Source of the DNA: Vermamoeba vermiformis
Lineage: Eukaryota > Tubulinea > Echinamoebida
DNA length: 64,000 nucleotides
Assembly (NCBI GenBank): GCA_045837725.1
Contig: JBEWZL010000093.1
Coordinates: forward strand, 1-64,000
Reading direction: 5' to 3'
Below, in pieces: positions 9,977 through 24,269 of the stretch. Numbering within the stretch: the stretch's first letter is position 1; every line of letters begins with the position of its first letter. The position numbers were made by a program, and so were the translations under genes. The notes under the pieces are model-generated. The model was not told the DNA's origin. It did not search any database and saw nothing but the letters and a program-made list of their open reading frames with translations.

Positions 9977-12900
9977 ATGGATCCACAGCGCAGTTCTTAC
10001 TATAAATGGCAAGTAAGTTTTGGCAAGTCGCGCGCGGCTAAAGATAAATTTAAAACTGCATTCAAAGGCACTACCACACTAGGCCATAGTTATATAGTTA
10101 TATCATTTATTATTAAGGCCTAATACGGAGTCGCTGATGGAAAAAGAGAAGGTGGAAACAAATCCACGGTCTCCACCGGACCAGCGGCTTGCAGAAGTAA
10201 GTTAATACTACCGAATCGCATCATTTAAATTATTTAGCTCATTATACTGTATTAGAAACTGCTCAATGAGACGGAGGCGACTTTAAATCTGATTTTCGAT
10301 GATCTTCCCGACAAGAACATGGAGTCTATGCTCGTAGATAGCTTGTATCAGGTAATAATGATTCACAGATCAAAGCTCTATTTGAGTGATAGCCTAACTG
10401 CTGCGTGTAGTTTTACGAGACGCGTAAATCCGGAACTAAATTTCTGAACTGGGCTGTTCGAAGCGAAGTCGTTAACCGAGGTATGATGTCGATGATATAT
10501 ATCGATGCTCTAAGTTTGCCATTATATATATTAATATTGCCTTGATTCTAGAATTGCCCGAGGAACTGTTCAAACTGGCCACACCGACTACGCAAGTGAT
10601 GATGCATTTCATGTTTGACGAGCGCGGCGTTAATTTCATGAAGGTGCGTATCTCAATTTTCACCACCTATATTTAAAATCTCCTTATTCAAGTACAATAA
10701 TTAAAAATTGTCCGACCTAACGGAGTTATTATTTGGCACGAGGAAAATTAAATTTCAAATTTTGCAGGAGGTCCTAGTCCCTGTTATAAATAAAATACGT
10801 CGTATTGTCGACCGAGAACGAGAAAAAGAGCGAGATCTGCTAACGGCTTCGAGCTCATCTCGATCCTCAACTTCAACTTGGGACACGAGCGATTATTCGA
10901 TATCGGAGCGAGAAAGAGATGGCGATAGTATCTCGCAGTCTATGGAAGCCTTGGATATAATGAGCGAGATGAGCACTACTCCCGTAAGTTTTGATTAAAA
11001 AAAGATCTGCCGACAAAAAAACCCAAATTAATTATTTCCTTATTAGGAATCTTCTGTCAAAGAGGCTGAAGCAGTGCCTAACCCTGTCTTATTACTGGCA
11101 TGCGATGAGATCATTGATAACTTGCAAGAGAATTTGGCCTCGTTCCCATTGTACGTAACGTACCATTTCCATTTAAGGAAATTTCGCACCAGTGTCACGT
11201 GCTCTAACTCATTCATTTTTGCAGATTCATGCGCGAAGGATTGCTCACGTTGCACGAAGAGTGCATGAAGAAGCATCCCAAAGTCGACAACATTGTGCCC
11301 GTGGTGTTGTTTTTGCGCTTTATTTGTCCGACTTTGGTGCAACCGACCGTGTTTGGCCTATTAGAAGGTAAATATAACTTAATGACACTATATTTAGCCT
11401 GTTATCCACATACTTTAACTTATTTCAAATTATTTCAAATTGTGTTCGGATCAAGCTCCAGAGAGAAATTTTAGGCAAAACTTACATTTATATTAATTAT
11501 AATTGATTTTTGACGTATTAAATCTTCTTGCCAATTTTGGAAAGTTTTCAATAGTTCTTTCAGAATCGAGTACTAACGTCTTGTGTGCGGTGTGCGCAGA
11601 AACGTTGAGCCCAGCTGCGTTCCAAACGACGCTGTTAGTGACGCGCATCGTGCAACACATCGCGCTGTCGTGCTCATCAGAACTGAAGAAGAAGTTGGAC
11701 CCGAAACTGCCCAACAGACTCGACGACAAGGACGTCAAGAAGTACATTGAGAACAACACCGCTAAAGTCAAAGATTTTGCCGACAAAGTCATCGTAAGTA
11801 ACAAAGATATTACGGCTTATAGTCCTCGAAAATCATTAATTTAATTATTTCCTTTTTAGGACGGAGATAATATTGCGTTTTGTCGCAAGATGATTAACGC
11901 TTCAGTGAAACGAGTGGATCCGCCAAAAGAATTGCTCGACGAGACCTTGCAACGAGTGCACGATGTACTAGTGCACATTGACAAGGTGAAGCGACAAAAC
12001 AGGGCTGAGAGGAATAACAACGGCAAGTACTTGTCGGATCTGATTCCGCTCAACGTAGAAATTGCGGAATTATTGTCGCCGAGAGGCTCTAATGATCCCA
12101 CTGAGGTAATTACACTAAATAATTATGACCCAAAGCGCCTTTAAAATGAAATTTTTATCAAGTTTATTTTTGTACTTCCGCAACTTATAACTGCAGACGT
12201 TACTTTCCTTTATATGGTAATACTGGGTTCAGGAGTGAGTGCTAATTGTCCTATTTTTGTGCAGAAAAAGCCGTCAGCCTCAGATCGCGATGTGGTCGGT
12301 TGGATCCCGCCTTGGGTCCGTCGTCGTACACTACAAGACATTGACGGCGTGCAATACACATTTGGCGATGTGATGGCCGAAAATGGCAAGACCTGTCTCG
12401 TGCTCCTGCGTCACTTTGGGTGGTACGTTCACTGAAAACACGTGTCAAAAGTGTCATCCTCACGATACCTTTGCATTTTCAGAGTGACGTGTCGGAGATC
12501 AGCGGACAGGCTGACTCAGATCCACAGCTATTTTCAAAGGCTGTAAGTACCGTTAGATTTCCTAGTAAGGCAAAAAAAAACTGATCTGCTCGATTTTCAT
12601 GAACAGCGAAAATTCATTGTTATTTCGAGTGGAACGATACTAATTTGGTTATTTTCCTCTTACAGTGGTGTGCATCTTGTAGCGATTGGTTCAGGAACTG
12701 CAAAGATGGCGATGGATTTCAAACAACGACAAAATTTTGCTGGTCAGATCTACGTCGATCCGTCGAGGACAATCTACGACGATTTGAACTGCAAACGCGG
12801 CTGGAAAGCTGTACGTAGAATTAATGGACGGACTATATCATTTTTTTTACTGATTCGTTTTTTAGGCACTGTTCAATATGAAAGTTCTCAAGTCCGTTAA

Positions 12901-13533
12901 AACAGCGTTCAAAGAGGGCTACAGACAAGGCAAGACGCAAGGTGACATGACGTAAGTACTCAACAATGGCACGTGCTTGCCAAATAAGGAAATATGCAAG
13001 ACATGCCTTCTCGAGATCTCATTCTTACAGTTGGTTTTGACAGTCAAAACGGCGGTCTGTTCGTGATTGAAGGCGGAGATCGCGTGCTGTACGAACACGT
13101 GGAGGCATTTGCAGGCGATCATCCAGACCTCAAACACGTGTTGACGGCGTGTGGGGCCAGCGAGGACATGTTGAGCGAGTATCAGCGTACGTATTCTAAA
13201 TAAGGATACTCATTCAATAAGCGAACATTGAACATAACCTCGTTCATGAAATCACGTTCATTTTCCAAATTTAGTAAAGAACAATCGTGCTGGAATTAAA
13301 TCCCATCGCACCTTCATTATGAACTGCTAATTTTTTCACGTGGAGATGTGGACAGATATTAATGTTATTTTTGCCTTGTAGTGAACATCGTGACGCCAAA
13401 ACAAGTGAAGCGTGAAGCGAAGAAGAAAATGAAAGATCAAAAACGACTCGAGAAAGAGGCGCACAAACAGCGCATGAAAGAGTACAAAGAGCGCAAGAAC
13501 GCGTTGAAGAAACAGCTCGACATTAAGAACTAG
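9977..13533 (+). CDS. RasGAP-domain protein apparently fused to a C-terminal PRXL2/AhpC-TSA-like thioredoxin-fold domain
   Basis: The N-terminal part stimulates GTP hydrolysis by Ras-type GTPases. It shows SLYQFYETRKSGTKFLNW, where the Arg in TRKSGTKF occupies the Arg-finger position of FRxNSxxTK, and the second hallmark VVLFLRFICPTLVQP near 11320. A Ser/Arg-rich insertion lies near 10850-10960. After helical RasGAP-C-like exons (to about 12104), an intron from about 12105 to 12263 leads into SDRDVVGWIPPWVRRRTLQD, then CLVLLRHFGCVTCRRSADRL with a CxxC, then GVHLVAIGSGTAKMAMDF. These are features of peroxiredoxin-like 2 (AhpC/TSA_2) proteins. The C-terminus is a highly charged Lys/Glu/Arg helix. 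The start is uncertain: 9977 is the first usable ATG, but an ATG near 10136 is possible. A separate second gene starting at 12214 is the alternative to a fusion, though the gap would be only about 70 nt. Confidence 0.75.
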
Positions 13534-14354
13534 ACACTATTAGTATTTATTTATTATCAATATCGATATTATTATACTTGTATTATATAGAGGTGAAGCA
13601 CAAGTGGAGGTTTCGCAAGATGGAAAAGAAGAATTGAAATTTTTGCAAAGTCTCGCATCCATCGCTACGCACACAAATGAGACTTTGCAAGAATTCTATT
13701 CGTGATCTTACCGAAGATTTTGCTACGAACAGCGTTGGATTGCCTTTTATGGCAACTCGAGCGGTCTGATCTTTTCAACCTTTGAGGTCGGATCTGCTCG
13801 AGCGATAATTTCGTGAATGACCGAGACTGAATTAACTCACCCCTCATCGGGATCATTGAGCTTCAGTACTCGCGACAACATCACCCAAATTTGGAATTAT
13901 CTCTGACGCTCTTGTCGCGGATTTTTGTAAGAAAAACATCCGTGCGAGATCTCCAATAAAAGCTTCTTACGATAAGTGATTCTTATTAATATTGAAAATG
14001 CATTTTACAGTTGACATCGGGGAGAGCAAAAAGAGGAACCGAAGAGGAAAGAAGGAGCCAAAAGGAAAAACACCGCGAAAAAAAAGAGAAAAAAAAAGGG
14101 AAAGAGAAAAAAGAACAAAAGAAGAAGAAGACGAAGTGGAAAAAAAAGGGAGAGAAGAAGAGAGACGAAAGAGAGGGGAGGGAGAGTAAGGAGCGAAAAG
14201 TTATAAGAAAAGTCTTTTTGAGGGAATTGGGGGGTTGCAAGTTGCTTGTTAGGAACATTCTAACATGACTGCGTAATAATAAAAGAAAGACGGTACTGCG
14301 AGTTTGTTTTCAAATGTACATGTTATTTTAGTTTAATTAATTACAACAAACGAT
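13534..14354. other. Convergent intergenic region, no gene recognised
   Basis: This is the 820-nt gap between the convergent RasGAP-type gene and GCN5. The first 450 nt are of ordinary composition and hold only short ORFs with no family resemblance. The second part contains the purine tract listed separately. I see no tRNA, inverted terminal repeat or transposon coding. Confidence 0.6.
14019..14215 (+). repeat. Polypurine tract of about 190 nt
   Basis: On the plus strand nearly every base is A or G (runs of GAAAAAAAAG, AAGAAGAAGA and GGGAGAG type) with only scattered pyrimidines. It can be read as a Lys/Glu/Arg-rich ORF, but that follows from composition and is not evidence of coding. It sits between two convergent 3' ends, where it could act in termination or form triplex structures. 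Confidence 0.85.
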
Positions 14355-17122
<2,768 letters not shown>

Positions 17123-17288
17123 TTTTGCAAATTATGAATTACTCGTCTAATTGTGTTCTAGAGTTTAACTGAGCAAGAAAGTTGAGAAAAAATTCCATTT
17201 TTGAAATTTAATTTCTCCTATGAGGTCACTGTGCACAAACTATGTACCACCTGCACCATTGAAATTTTTTTTAAATAAGACTACATGT

Positions 17289-19720
17289 TTAATAGATTAC
17301 TAATAATAAAGTACAACAGATCAGGGCTTGCAATTGTCCGACAGTGATTTGGATCGAGTCGCTCGTAGCTTTTTTACCAGGAGATGCTGCTGGAGTGCCA
17401 CCATTGTTCGGCGTAGTACCATCAGACCCCTGTAACGCTTGTTGCAAAGCATCAAAGTCCACACCTGGATCCGATCCGTCCGAAGCTTGACCTTTGTACG
17501 GCGAATCATCAGCCAATCTATAATCATCACCATTATAGTCCTTAAACTTCACGACACTAACGCCAGTGCTATTATCTCCCGGCCAGAAATTTCCACTTGG
17601 AAATCCAGGCTCGTACATCGCCTTATCGCCATCGAGGGTCGTAATAATTACATTGTGCGTAAATTCGTAACTCGGATTCGGAATTTCCAAAGCAAAGTTA
17701 TTCAATAAGTCAATAGCAGTAGTTAGTGTATTAGACTGGACTTGTGTCGGAAGATAATCAGGCTCTGACCAACGGATCCCCGCACCTCCTCCAGCATCGC
17801 CCTTATTAAGCCACAAAATATTGTCGCGCATAACTAACCCATTTTGTGCGGCATAAGAGCCGTGCAAAAAAGCAGGGCCAGTGCCTTTCGGATAAATAAT
17901 AGTGTTGTGTATGAACTGAATGTCTTCGCCTCCCAGAGCCAACGCCAATATTTGACCGCGAGTAGGACCGTATATATTATCAGCCCAGTGCAGTGCATTG
18001 ATGTCATAGAACAAATTGTTTGCAATCAAATACCGAGCTGAAACTTTGGTACTGCGATAACCTAAAACAATTTTAATGAGTATTTTTACTAATAAATTTG
18101 AACAATTGTCTGCTTACCGACATCGTCTTGACCAGTGATTTGAATGCCACCACTACCGTGTCTGAATATATTATGGCGAATAGTAACGTCGGAAATTTCG
18201 GCTTCGTTCGTCAACGGAAGATTTTCTGGAGCTCGGGGAGTAATAATAATTGCTTGACCGCCTGATAACGTCGACCAATAGCTCTCGATGATATTTCCTT
18301 CGAAAAGAACTCTTCTGCCGCGCTTCAACTCAATTGGTCCTCTAACATCACGAGATCCTGCTCCATCGTAGGTATCAGATCCAGGTCGGTGCAGTTCATC
18401 GTAGGAAAAGATATTCCGTCGAATCTCAAAGTCGTCACGTGGGAGAGTAGGATCATCGTCATTAGCAAACAATAATATTCCGCTGCCACGAATAAAATTG
18501 TCGGTAACTTTGAACGGGCCTGCGCGACCAATGATGTTGATGGCTTGAGACGTCGTAGCGCCAGCTCGAAAATCAATAAGTGACCCAACCACAGCCATGT
18601 AGTTGCCACTCATTGACAATGTTGACCTAAGTTCGGCGGTATTGACTTTAGGGTTCCTAAGTATGCATCGATCAAAAGTGATCCGCTCATTTTCTCCTTC
18701 GGCAAAAACTAAACCGCTAATATAAAATATGTGCTTAGCAGGCGTAGTAAATTCGATGCCTAAGAAGTACAAGCCGACTTGACCGGTCATATAAACGGCT
18801 GTTCCGCCCAATCCGCCAAAATTAGGTTTTCGAGCCAACCAGATTCCACCATTGACGTCATAGCAATAGTAAAGTCCATTCGATTCATAAGGGATGTAGA
18901 AATAATAGTCGCCGATATTGCACTGACCTGTTGGAATGGTCTCTCCCTTGTTTTGGGTGATTTCAGTTAGGGATCCGCCGTTACAAATAACGTAGTATTT
19001 GTTATTCGTATCATAATAAACCTTGCCTTCTTCGCAAGTTGATCCAGGTGCGCCAAAGGTAGCGGGAAGTACCGTATTGTAGATCTTGGCCATGTTGGAC
19101 GCGTAAATATCTTGATCTGCTGGATCCATTCGAGTTTTGGGAGGAGGCAACGAACTAACGTCTGATGATCGAATTAAGATAGTACCGCTACGATTTTGGG
19201 GCGTAATAAATTCTACGGCAGCGCAAATAGCACCAGAAGGAATGACGATCTCGTGGTTCAAGTTTGGATCTTCTTGCAATACCAACGAGTACTTCGCTTC
19301 GAGATCGGTGCAGAAATCATTGACCTGAAAGGTCTTGCCAGTTATGGTAGGAACTTCTACTTCAAACATTTTCGGCAAAGTTGGCGTTGACGACGAAGAT
19401 TCGGATGTGGTCAGCTGTTGTTGGTCGGAACAAGCCGATTGATCGAGACATATTCTAAAATACGTTACTGAGTTCGGAGCCATGCCAGTGATAACAAGAG
19501 CACCCGTAGTTTTGCCGCCGGGCACTGATTTGGGTAATGATTTGAATCCGTAACTTGTTGTGGGTCCATATTCGACGTAATATGTGCCAGGTGTGTCTGT
19601 TGTCCAACCAATTCTAGCAGAGGAATGGGAGATGCCGTTGACTAACACATCTGAGATTACAAGAGCAGCGGAAAGATTGGCCAAACATAACAACAGTCCA
19701 AATAGTAAATTTCTCTCCAT
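17289..19720 (-). CDS. Secreted fibronectin-III / right-handed beta-helix protein, probable GPI anchor
   Basis: Two exons (18118-19720 and 17289-18061) encode about 791 residues. The start gives a signal peptide (MERNLLFGLLLCLANLSAAL). Residues about 20-105 are a fibronectin type III domain (SSARIGWTTDTPGTYYVEYG and APNSVTYFRICL), the form often found in bacterial surface proteins. The rest has repeated short beta strands with Asn ladders (ITFDRCILRNPK, FKVTDNFIRGSGILLF, VTIRHNIFRHGSGGIQI, FIHNTIIYPKG, GLVMRDNILWLNKGD), the pattern of a right-handed parallel beta-helix of the pectate-lyase/NosD type. The C-terminus is a small-residue Gly/Pro/Ala linker and then a hydrophobic tail (GQLQALICCTLLLVIY) without charges after it, as in GPI-anchored proteins. 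A single intron in 2.4 kb is unusual here and hints at bacterial origin. Enzyme activity, such as polysaccharide cleavage, is possible but not shown. Confidence 0.75.
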
Positions 19721-20111
19721 ATTTTATGAATTAATCTTGCTCGCTGTAATTTAAATTATTTTAATACAGATCTAATTTTGGATAATTTTGGAAGGGTTCG
19801 ATGAATCGGGCACGTGGTGCATAACAAATTTAGATTACAACGAAGTTAGTACGTTTTGTAATGCGTTCTTATTATTGAATTTAAATCTAAAATTCGAAAT
19901 CAAGTTACTTTGGCTTGGATGGACCACAAAAACTGCTCTTGTGCTGGATCTACTTTTGATGGATGAGTGACTTCGATCACTGGTGATCAATGTAATACCT
20001 ATGAAGATTTGGTTTGGTGGTGTCCAGAACTGCCTGGTCAAAAAATAATGAGAAAACCCATTCCGCTCAGTTAACTATTTTGCATTATCTTTTGCACAAA
20101 TACGACAACAA
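19721..20111. promoter_or_regulatory. Divergent intergenic region with CACGTG
   Basis: This gap lies between the beta-helix gene (minus) and SARAF (plus). CACGTG lies at 19811-19816, about 90 nt upstream of the beta-helix start. Short ORFs crossing it look non-coding. No other element is seen. Confidence 0.4.
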
Positions 20112-21275
20112 ATGTCAATAAGAGTTTTATTGCTGATTGCTTTCGCTGCAGTCCTGGCAGTTGGCTATTGTTCAGTTATGCCCGAGTATTCGAGCATCTT
20201 GCTTACTGACGTTAAAGCCCTTACCTTATATAAGGATAAATATACTACCGCTCGTAGAGTCGAGCCGATCCTACAGGTACGACGTTTAAGTCAAGATCAA
20301 CAAATTTAAAAATTGGAATTCGCTTCAAAAATTCTGAAAATTGAAAATACAAATACTCAAAAATAGTGCATAATGAGGCACAGATATTAAAATTATAAAG
20401 AGGTCTGAAGAGTGAAATTGAAATGCTATTTACTAACGGTCGATGAAATTTAGTTACAATGCCTTGGTGGAGCCGCACAATACGCCACGCAATATCAGCC
20501 TGACGTAGTTCAATGTCGAAATGTTGGAACTGATGATAAAGGAGGTAAGCGAAGCCCGGATCGGAATTGTACACGTCACCAAAAACTCCTAATTTTCTGT
20601 GAACGACCCTTTCTAATGCTGTTATTACTGTAGAGGTCCAATGGGAGTGTACCGCTGAATTAGAGCCTGAAGTTAAATTTGGTCGATTGGAGGTGAACTG
20701 CGAAGGCTACGACTACGCTGACGATCCGTAAGAAACCTTAGAGTTCCGTTGCACTTCTTTTTGTGTTGTTAACTATTTATTAGGTATATCTTGCAAGGTA
20801 GTTGCGGCATGGCGTACACGCTTGGAATACACAGGGTACTATTACCAACAACATCCGACCGCAGCGAAGTCAAAGGGCTTGTCAGTTGCTGCTATTTTGG
20901 GCTTTATAGGAATTTTCATTGCCATTGGCATTGTTTGCTCGGATAGTACGTGCACGCTACTGCCACTGTTGTTAAACCTTCAGGAATTTTATTAACTTAA
21001 CTTCCTTATTTTCAGAGCGTCGATCTGTAAACACGTACGGCTCTAACAATGGATTTTGGTCTGGTTTTATTGCAGGCGCTGCGAGCAGAAGGTAAGAACG
21101 ATGTTTGCTGAATGGATGTGCCACACGTTACATCCGTGCACCAAAAGCGCTACAAAGAATTTGCATTAACATAGCTTGGATGTACAGTGGTGGATATCGC
21201 AGTTCAAGTGTAAGAACTTCATCTAGAAGCTCGTCACGCAGTTCTTCGGGCTTTGGTGGCACTAAACGCCGATAA
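20112..21275 (+). CDS. SARAF: SARAF (TMEM66) store-operated Ca2+ entry regulator homologue, with an apparent one-base frame break
   Basis: SARAF is an ER membrane protein that damps store-operated Ca2+ entry. The signal peptide is MSIRVLLLIAFAAVLAVGYC. The luminal part carries the family signature: LLTDVKALTLYKDKYTTARR, PILQLQCLGG, VQWECTAELEPEVKFGRLEV, CEGYDYADDPYILQGSCGMA. A transmembrane helix follows (LSVAAILGFIGIFIAIGIVC), then a cytosolic tail with NNGFWSGFIAGAA and an Arg/Ser-rich end finishing GFGGTKRR, like animal SARAF. Within the exon starting near 20785 the conserved frame changes after ...AYTL: continuing with EYTGYYYQQHPT requires one G fewer at 20824-20825. The last exon is best joined through an acceptor at about 21160 (CTACAAAG), which keeps the conserved tail in frame. 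An error in the consensus is the simplest reading of the break. Confidence 0.85.
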
Positions 21276-21504
21276 AAGTGATGGCCATTCTATTGTACGA
21301 GAAGAAAATATTGCGCTATTTTACTGATGTCCCCACTAATGTATATATAATATCTTTGTAATTACACGGCAAGCTTTCTTTTAAAAATCCAATGTCGCCC
21401 GAGAACGAAGGCTCGTCTCCTTTTTTGGATGTGGTTACATGAATTCGGCCTCGTGGTTTTAGCTAAAACATATATTTTTGCATTTAGATACGTTGAATAC
21501 AACA

Positions 21505-23450
21505 ATGGTGCGCCGTAGCATCATATTCCTCGCTATATTTTGTCTTGCGAATGTTGTAACCGCATCTGTTTGTGTACCCGAACCTTTCAACTTTATTGAC
21601 TACCAATATGGGGGATCATGCGAAGACAATATTCCTATCAAAATAGCAGCTGACTCCAGAGGAATGCAATTCACTACCACCTTGGCAAATTGCACCGACA
21701 ATAAATTCGACATCTACCAAAGTAACCTCGGTAAAATCCCTGAGCTAACGCTTGGGGATTATTTCGAGTACACCATATGGTGGTCTGAATATAACACGCA
21801 ATGCATTGCAGATTTATATTATTACAATGGAACAAGCATAAATATGCGAGATAAAGCAGTAGTCGACCAAAATGGTATCCCACAGCATCCTCTAGTTACA
21901 GTAAGTTACAATATTATTTCTAGCGGCCTATTAAAAATACACAGTTATGAATTGTACCCTGTAATTTCGAGACAGAAATTAAGTAATTATTGTTGTACAG
22001 GCTGTTGGTCAATACGCCTACGGTCAATGGTATACGCGTAGAATACTCTTGCCATGGGACATTTTCGGGTAAGTTCAACATCTCTATTTGAAAGACCTGT
22101 CGATCTCAAAACTTTTTAGGGATACCGCAATTAGCATTCAGCTTCTTTGTAACGCTTTTATGGCCGCTGGTACTGCGGGCACTAAAACTGCTTGGGTTAA
22201 ATCGATTAGGTAACTACTCTGTCCACTGAGTGGTAGTGGTATTAACGGATGCACATCAGATTTATAGATTCGAACCTTAACCTGCGCAAATCAATCATGG
22301 ATTCGTCGGTTCTGCCCGCTGGATGTCCTACAATCGGTAAGTCTTATTATCTTTACACGGCGTTGCTGACCATCTGACAGACATGTGTGCCTCGAGCTGC
22401 ACAGATGTGTGCCAAGTAATTTCAGACTGCACGTGCAACTCGCCAGCGTACAATGAATGTGCTGCGAACATCACCTGCAATGAAGTTCCAACGTGCTCAT
22501 GTGCTCGAGGCTACTCTGGAGCCAGCTGCGATGAACGTAAGATTAGAGGTGACCTTCGTTTTCGGTGCGTACTAACCTTGTTCATGAATAGCTGTGTGCT
22601 CCAATGGCTGTGCTGCAGGTGAATACTGCGCAGCTCCAGAGGTGTGTAAGTGTGTTGAGACCATTCCAGGCCAGTGTGGTCAAGGTACGTACCCTCAAAC
22701 AGGACTACTCAAACGATACGACTCGTTCTGACGGAACTCTTCTTAATCCGCAGAGTGTGCCTTGCCCAAGCCTACTGAAGAGTCTCTTTGCCGCGTCATT
22801 GATGGCAACCCTACTTGGGTCTACAATCAGACCGTGCAAGTCGCCAACGAGACCATCTCAGTCAACGATAATGTGCTCGTGGTCGGTGACATCGTGTTGG
22901 CCGGGGACAGTGTCGTAGTCGTTAGTAACGGCGCTGTGATTACTGTGACTGGGTGCCCAACCATCAATGGATCTTTGTTGCTGAATCTGAGCTCGGAAGA
23001 AATCTCGGAGATCAATAATAGCGGTGCTATAAATAGAACCGTCTTGTTCTACGATGCCACGTGCAAAGATACTGGCGAGTTCTTGTCAGTTGGAGTCCAA
23101 AACGCACCTGGTAAGCGAAGCAGGATCACGCGAATCTAAATCTCTTGTTGAGACTTACCAATTACTTCTTAGACGATTGCTCGCTGTACACGGGTAGCCA
23201 GCAAAACACGCCGGGAGCAATTGTTATCTTAGTAACCAAGAAGAGCGTGTCTTGCAACTATGTTTCTGATCCGAATGCGCTGCTCCTGCCAGATTGGGCC
23301 ATTGCAGTTCTCGTCGTTGGCTGCGTTGTGCTAGCTGGTGTAGCTATAGCGATTGGTCTTGTGTTAAGAAAGCGAGAGATCGACGCACATCACAGCAATC
23401 TCGAAAAGCGATCTGTGTCGAATTCTAAAAGCACTGCCCAGAGACAATAA
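21505..23450 (+). CDS. Type I membrane glycoprotein with Cys-rich EGF-like repeats, unrecognised family
   Basis: The start at 21505 gives a signal peptide (MVRRSIIFLAIFCLANVVTA); an in-frame ATG at 21478 only extends it. The ectodomain begins with a beta-rich module (FDIYQSNLGKIPELTLGDYF; QCIADLYYYNGTS), followed by QYAYGQWYTRRILLPWDIFG. Cys-rich segments follow (CASSCTDVCQVISDCTCN; CNEVPTCSCARGYSGASC), the last with the CxC...GYxGxxC spacing of EGF-like domains. A membrane-proximal beta-rich region (VLVVGDIVLAGDSVVVVSNG and ITVTGCPTINGSLLLNLSSE) is reminiscent of strand repeats seen in other secreted amoebal proteins. A transmembrane helix (WAIAVLVVGCVVLAGVAIAI) and a short Ser/Lys cytosolic tail end the protein. 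Many NxS/T sequons are present. There are about eight exons. Function is unknown; adhesion or recognition at the cell surface is a guess from architecture. Confidence 0.7.
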
Positions 23451-24269
23451 TCCTTGATATTGCCTCGACTAATTGTGTACAGAATTGTGGATGTAAAATA
23501 AAGAGAAATGCTTGCGCAACTCAGGCAAAGGTTTCGAAAAGACAAAGATGAGACGACATCTCTGATGACTTACCACGTAAACTAGCTCCTCCTCGACCTT
23601 GCACTTTAGTAGTACGTAAGTCATCAATGTACCGCGAATAGCAGTGTTACACTAACGGCGGTCAGATCGTGTGTGTCTGGTTGGTAACGGTAACTTTTAC
23701 TCATCGAAGAGTCGACGTGTTGGTTGAGGTATTCTATCTCCTAAATAATTTAGTAATATTGGGATAATTATCTTAATAATTAATAAGAAGAACTGGGCTT
23801 TGGAGGCTTCAGAATTAATATTACTTGTAGTAATTTAAAATTCGGATTAACGCTGGGTTATTTCAAAATAGAGCAGAGTTACTTGAGGACTAGTGGGTTT
23901 CCGTTATGCAGTACCTCGAGTAACGTTGAGGGGCACTGCTGCTTAAAGAACAAGCACAAGCTTCTTTCTGTTGCGTGCGTCGATGTGCTTGTACACCCAC
24001 TCACGCGAAAAGTAATTGCTAATGTTTGTGTGCTTGTAAGTGAATGAGTGTGGTTTAGGACGATTTTGGGAGGCGGTGGTTGTGCACGTTCGACTTGCTA
24101 AGAAATTAAAAGAAGCCCAGCCAAACCTAGGTTTTTTTGTGCTGCCTTCGTGGAAATTGGGTGAAAAGAGTTCGTTGCCAGCACCTAGATGACGATTGTT
24201 ATATAAAGTTAAAGGTATGGTGGCAATAAGCAAGGGAGTAAGAAACAAGAGACCACATATCTACAGAAA
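23451..24269. promoter_or_regulatory. 819-nt intergenic region with a TATA-like box upstream of the hydrolase gene
   Basis: No gene is supported here. An AATAAA-type signal near 23498 fits the 3' end of the preceding gene. TTATATAAAG at 24199-24208 lies about 62 nt upstream of the hydrolase ATG and resembles a TATA box. A 101-codon minus-strand ORF at 23943-24248 has no recognisable features and probably reflects chance. Confidence 0.4.

Noticed and set aside
12214-12435. ATG-started ORF that would make the thioredoxin-like domain a separate gene
   Set aside because: A phase-compatible intron with good splice sites explains it better, and a separate gene would leave only about 70 nt between genes. 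It stays a possible alternative.
13992-14268. Lys/Glu/Arg-rich ORFs on the plus strand
   Set aside because: They arise from the purine tract in two frames at once and have no splice or family support.
23535-23580. TGATGA and CTGA words resembling snoRNA C/D boxes
   Set aside because: The C box lacks the purine and there is no terminal stem, so a snoRNA is not supported.
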